A stretch of 64,000 bases of DNA from Stenotrophomonas maltophilia (GTDB taxonomy: Bacteria > Pseudomonadota > Gammaproteobacteria > Xanthomonadales > Xanthomonadaceae). The notes beneath the pieces are model-generated. The model saw nothing but the letters and a program-made list of their open reading frames with translations. It was not told where the DNA came from and did no database searches. Location of the stretch: contig DEVL01000003.1 of NCBI GenBank assembly GCA_002363385.1, positions 496,505 through 560,504 of the forward strand, written 5' to 3'. The position numbers were made by a program, and so were the translations under genes. This document shows, piece after piece, positions 60,676 to 64,000 of this stretch (the first letter of the stretch is position 1; every line of letters begins with the position of its first letter).

Positions 60676-63306
60676 TCAGAACTTGAAGTGCAGGGTGGCC
60701 ATGTAGCGGCGGCCGCTCTTGTAACGCGAGGCCAGGTGATCCTTGTCGCCCAGGTACTGGAAGTACTCTTCATCGAGCAGGTTCTGGGCGTCCACGGTGA
60801 CCGACCAGTTTTCGTTGAAGGTGTAGCCGAAGCTGGCGCCCAGCTCGGCGTAGTCGTCCACGCTGGCCGGTGCCGAGCCTGCGACGTAGCCGCCGGCCAG
60901 GTAGCTGTCACGCCAGTTGTAGGTCAGGCGGGCGTTGATCGGACCCTTTTCGTAGTACGGGCTGAACGCGACCGAGTTGCGCGACTGGTAAGGCAGCGCA
61001 TCACCGGAGTTGTTCTCACCGTTGGCGTAGGTGTAGTTGGCGGTCAGGCCGAAGCCGCTTTCGCCGAAGGGCTGCTGGTAGCTGAGGTTGAAGCCCTTGA
61101 CGTGACCGCTGCCGGCATTGCGCGGACGCTGGATGCTGTAGTCGCAGTAGCCGTCGGCCGTACAGCCGTTGGTGCCCACGATGTTGGCCCAGGTGGCCGG
61201 CGAGGTATCGCGGATCGAGTTGTACTGGCGCTCGGTGACGGCGCTGGTATCAATGTAGTTGTCGATCTTCTTGTAGAACAGCGACCAGGCCACCACCGAC
61301 TGCGGCGCGAAGTAGTACTCGGCCGACAGGTTGTAGTTCCAGGACTCATACGGCGACAGGGCTGCGTTGCCGCCGCTGCCGGTGAGCGTGGTGTCGTTGA
61401 GGAAGGTGTTGTTCACCATCTGGTTGTACGGCGCCCACGCGATGACCTTGCTGGCGCCGAAGCGGAACACCCAGTCGCTGTCGGTGTCATAGACCAGGTT
61501 GACCGAGGGCAGCAGGAAGTCTTCCTTCTTGGTCTGGGTCTGCCACTTGCTGTCCAAGTCGGTCAGGGTGGGGGTGCCGCCGTAGACGAAGCCGCTGCCG
61601 GCGGTCTTGGAATCCACGTAGCGCACACCGACGTTGCCGCGCACCGGGCCGTTGGAGAAGTTCAACTGCGCGTAGGCGGCGTTGTTGGTCTGCTCCAGCG
61701 CCCAGCTGTTGTTGAGGTAGCTGGCCGGATCCGGGTTGGCGAAGTCCAGCGGGCTGCCCTTGACCCAGTTCAGCACGTTGTCACGGCCGACCTGGACATG
61801 ACGGCCCTGGCCATCGGCGAAGCCCTGGATGTCGGTCAGCCCGATGGTGCCGACGTCGGCCAGGGTGCCCGGACGCACGCCGCCATACACGTTCAGATCG
61901 AAGCTCTCTTCATGCTTGCCGTGGCGCACGCCGAACTGCAGCTGGTTGAAGATGCTGTCGAACTGCACATTGAAGTCCAGCTGCGCGTAGGTGTCCTTGC
62001 TGTCGGTGGAGAAGATGCCGTTGTTGCCGAACCAGCCACCGGCCGAGCCCCAGTTGGCCGGGTTGCGGGCCGCCTCGGGGTTGTCGAAGGTGATGCCCTT
62101 GTCCAGGTTCCAGCTGAAACCACCGTTGTAGAACGGTTCGATGAAGTACTGGGCCAGGTCCTTGTTCTCGGACTTGCTCTGGCCGACCTGGCCGCTGATG
62201 CCCCAGCCCTCGCCCTTCCAGGCGCCACGCAGGTCCAGACCCTTGGTAGTCACTTCGGATTCGCGCACGTTGTTGTCGTAGATCACCGTGCCGCTGTTGG
62301 CGGTGGCACTGGCGTTGGAGTGGCCGCTGTTGACCACGCCGTTGCGCACATCGCCGAGCTGGTTCACCGCACCGATGGTGCCGGGATTCCAGGTCAGGAA
62401 GGAGTACATCGACTGGTTGTAGTTGTCGAAGTTCTCCTTGATGTACAGGCCGCTCAGGTTGAACTCGAGCTCATCGGTCGGCTTGAACTGCAGGTTGACC
62501 ACGGCGCTGTCGCGCTTGCGGTCCTGCTGGAACCACGCCGCGTTGACCGAGTTGGGCACATCCGCGTTCGGGTCCACGCCCGGTGCATTGGTGAAGGTGG
62601 AGGCCTTGGCGTACCCGAACACTTCCATGCCCTGGCGGTCCACGCGCTCTTCATAGTGCTGCGCGGCCACGTTGACGCCGAAGGTTTCCTCGTCGTTCTT
62701 CCAGCTGTAGATCGCCGAGGCGTTCGGCTTGCCCTTGCTGGCCTGGTCGCTGTAGCTGTAGCCGATCGAGGCGGCCACTTCATTGGCGCGCATGTCCAGC
62801 GGCTGACGGGTGTGCATCAGGATGGTGCCGCCCAGGCTGCCTTCGGTCAGGCGCGCTTCGGAGGACTTGATGACTTCCATGCGGCCCAGGATCAACGGCG
62901 ACAGCAGGGTGTAGTCGAAACCGCGGTTGGGCTGTTCGCCGTACAGCCAGATCGCCTGCGCGACCGGGTGACCATCCAGGAAGGACAGGTTGAGGCTGGG
63001 GTCGGTGCCGTCGATGCTGACTCGCTCACCCTGGCCGAAGCGACGGTCCAGTGAGATGCCGGGCAGCTGCGACAGCGCCTCGGCCACGTTGGTGCTGGGG
63101 AACTTGCCGATGTCCTCGGCGGTGATCGCCTCGGAAATGGTCACGTTGTTGCGCTTGGTATCCAGCGACTTTTCCAGGCTGGCGCGGATACCCACCACGC
63201 TGACCGTATCCAGGTCGGTGGGGGTGGTCGAGGTTTCCTGCGCCTGCGCGCCGAACACCAGACAGCTGAAAATGGCTGCCGAAAGCAGACTCTTGCGGTG
63301 GTTCAT
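60676..63306 (-). CDS. TonB-dependent receptor, CUT-locus type (probable GlcNAc/chito-oligosaccharide uptake)
   Basis: This 876-residue outer membrane receptor has a signal peptide (ending FGAQA), a TonB-box-like DLDTVSVVG, the plug domain (EAITAEDIGKFPSTNVAEALSQLPGISLDRR, VIKSSEARLTEGSLGGTILM) and a 22-strand barrel ending in ATLHFKF with the terminal Phe. Plug features of this kind occur in xanthomonad carbohydrate-uptake receptors. The neighbours, a hexosaminidase and a glucokinase-family gene, suggest GlcNAc-containing oligosaccharides as ligand. Start: ATG at 63306, with GAGGAG 8 nt upstream. Confidence 0.9.
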   Translation of the reverse strand: MNHRKSLLSAAIFSCLVFGAQAQETSTTPTDLDTVSVVGIRASLEKSLDTKRNNVTISEAITAEDIGKFPSTNVAEALSQLPGISLDRRFGQGERVSIDGTDPSLNLSFLDGHPVAQAIWLYGEQPNRGFDYTLLSPLILGRMEVIKSSEARLTEGSLGGTILMHTRQPLDMRANEVAASIGYSYSDQASKGKPNASAIYSWKNDEETFGVNVAAQHYEERVDRQGMEVFGYAKASTFTNAPGVDPNADVPNSVNAAWFQQDRKRDSAVVNLQFKPTDELEFNLSGLYIKENFDNYNQSMYSFLTWNPGTIGAVNQLGDVRNGVVNSGHSNASATANSGTVIYDNNVRESEVTTKGLDLRGAWKGEGWGISGQVGQSKSENKDLAQYFIEPFYNGGFSWNLDKGITFDNPEAARNPANWGSAGGWFGNNGIFSTDSKDTYAQLDFNVQFDSIFNQLQFGVRHGKHEESFDLNVYGGVRPGTLADVGTIGLTDIQGFADGQGRHVQVGRDNVLNWVKGSPLDFANPDPASYLNNSWALEQTNNAAYAQLNFSNGPVRGNVGVRYVDSKTAGSGFVYGGTPTLTDLDSKWQTQTKKEDFLLPSVNLVYDTDSDWVFRFGASKVIAWAPYNQMVNNTFLNDTTLTGSGGNAALSPYESWNYNLSAEYYFAPQSVVAWSLFYKKIDNYIDTSAVTERQYNSIRDTSPATWANIVGTNGCTADGYCDYSIQRPRNAGSGHVKGFNLSYQQPFGESGFGLTANYTYANGENNSGDALPYQSRNSVAFSPYYEKGPINARLTYNWRDSYLAGGYVAGSAPASVDDYAELGASFGYTFNENWSVTVDAQNLLDEEYFQYLGDKDHLASRYKSGRRYMATLHFKF

Positions 63307-63377
63307 GATGTCTCTCCTCATCAATCCGATGGTTCGCCGGCGACGGCGTGTCTTCTTGCGTCTGGTACGACTTTGCC

Positions 63378-63398
63378 GCGCGCCCTGGAAGGGCGCGC
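63378..63398 (-). other. hairpin between the kinase and receptor genes
   Basis: GCGCGCCC (63378-63385) and GGGCGCGC (63391-63398) pair perfectly over a 5-nt loop, in the gap between the glucokinase-family gene and the receptor. There is no T-tract. It may protect or punctuate the operon transcript. Confidence 0.5.
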
Positions 63399-63440
63399 CA
63401 TGGGTGCCACGTACTGCGTATTGCCTTTCCCTGCACGCCG

Positions 63441-64000
63441 TCAGGCGTTCGGGTGGTCCCTATGTCCCAGGTACCAGCTGGCGGCGCCGATGACGCCCAG
63501 CTGCCCGTGCTCGACCACCTTCACGGGAATGCGTTCCAGCGCCTCGCGCATCGGCCCCTTGTTGAGGTACCGCTCGACGAAGGTGCTGTTCAACAGGAAA
63601 TCGCGGATCTGCGGCAGGATGCCGCCGGCCAGATAGACCCCGCCGGTGACGCCGTACTGCAGCGCCATGTCACCGATCGTGCTGCCGAGCAGGCCGCAGA
63701 ACACGTCCAGGCTCTGCCGTGCGAGCGGGTCCTGATCGGCCACGGCGGCGGCGGTGATCGCATCGGGGGTGGTCAACGTCGGTGCGTGGCCGTTCAACGC
63801 GCACAGGGCGCGATACAGATTCATCAGGCCGGGTCCGGACAGCGCCTGCTCCACCGAGACATGCGAGCGCTCGCGCAGCATCTGCCGCACGATCGCCATC
63901 TCCAGTTCGGTGGTGGTGGCCAGGGTCGGCTGGCCGGCTTCGGTGGCCAGGACCACGGCACCGTGCGCGGTAGGAATCCATACCGCCGCGCCGAGGCCGG
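63441..64000 (-). CDS. glk: Glucokinase-family sugar kinase, C-terminal part (5' end outside window)
   Basis: This open frame runs off the right edge, giving 186 residues that start mid-protein with GLGAAVWIPTAHGAVVLATEAG. The pattern GLGAA plus ELEMAIVRQMLRERSHVSVEQALSGPGLMNLYRAL and GGVYLAGGILPQI matches the Glk (PF02685) family rather than ROK. In Xanthomonas close relatives act as GlcNAc kinases in N-acetylglucosamine catabolism. The downstream receptor and hexosaminidase genes favour that role here, but glucose is an equally possible substrate. The ATP-binding N-terminal part is not in the window. Confidence 0.85.
   Translation of the reverse strand, partial: GLGAAVWIPTAHGAVVLATEAGQPTLATTTELEMAIVRQMLRERSHVSVEQALSGPGLMNLYRALCALNGHAPTLTTPDAITAAAVADQDPLARQSLDVFCGLLGSTIGDMALQYGVTGGVYLAGGILPQIRDFLLNSTFVERYLNKGPMREALERIPVKVVEHGQLGVIGAASWYLGHRDHPNA

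Noticed and set aside
58236..63054. Two long rightward frames opposite the GH20 and TonB receptor genes
   Set aside because: Low-complexity Arg/Val/Gly-rich translations antisense to two clear genes.

Overview
The window is high-GC gammaproteobacterial chromosome, most likely from Stenotrophomonas or a close relative in Lysobacteraceae. Three observations point there. First, a complete smeT-smeDEF multidrug efflux locus carries an operator-like pseudopalindrome in the divergent intergenic region. Second, several intergenic GTAG-headed short palindromes look like Stenotrophomonas SMAG REP elements. Third, the gene order lptM-dapF-DUF484-xerC-hslVU and mreBCD-mrdA-rodA-mltB-rlpA-dacA-DUF493-lipB-lipA is the one typical of xanthomonads. 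No tRNA, rRNA, IS element, prophage or CRISPR array was seen. The genes look like a resident, mostly core chromosome.

Layout. 1-4.3 kb: two S9 serine peptidases (the first cut by the window edge) flank an oppositely oriented PLP aminotransferase. 4.4-9.3 kb: lptM, dapF, a DUF484 gene and xerC, then hslVU behind a recognisable sigma-32 type promoter. 9.3-16 kb: the repressor gene smeT and divergent smeDEF. 16-20.5 kb: two small unknown proteins, a nucleoside deaminase, ubiE and a lipoprotein M1 metallopeptidase. 20.5-27 kb: a nested inverted-repeat region, a TetR gene divergent from a metallo-beta-lactamase-fold hydrolase, an autotransporter, an unknown lipoprotein and a HAD phosphatase. 27.3-40.2 kb: an adenosine-kinase-like PfkB gene, then the elongasome locus mreB, mreC, mreD, mrdA, two tandem rodA genes, mltB, rlpA and dacA. 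A 600-nt gene-free gap lies before mltB and holds a perfect FNR-type box. 40.2-46 kb: an LpxR-like outer membrane protein, the lipoate genes and prc. 46-50.5 kb: two unknown envelope proteins, a 6-phosphogluconate dehydrogenase, a Gfo/Idh/MocA oxidoreductase and a BON-domain protein. 50.6-55.2 kb: a three-gene phosphorelay followed by a convergent Anbu proteasome-like gene. 55.2-58.2 kb: folK, a pteridine reductase, a NDUFAF7-type methyltransferase and a VanZ-like protein. 58.2-64 kb: a leftward glucokinase-family gene (cut), a TonB-dependent receptor and a GH20 hexosaminidase, which together look like a chitin- or N-glycan-derived GlcNAc uptake operon.

The dominant theme is envelope biogenesis: peptidoglycan synthesis and remodelling (dapF, mrdA, rodA x2, mltB, rlpA, dacA, prc), shape (mreBCD), the outer membrane (LptM, LpxR-like, BON protein, autotransporter, TonB receptor) and efflux. 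The most unusual items are the tandem rodA pair, in which the downstream copy has Asn for the Asp of the LQPD motif; the isolated FNR-dependent promoter candidate in the 600-nt gap; the two operator-like boxes of the TetR/MBL pair; the orphan Anbu gene beside a phosphorelay; and the ~270-bp nested inverted repeat at 20.5 kb.
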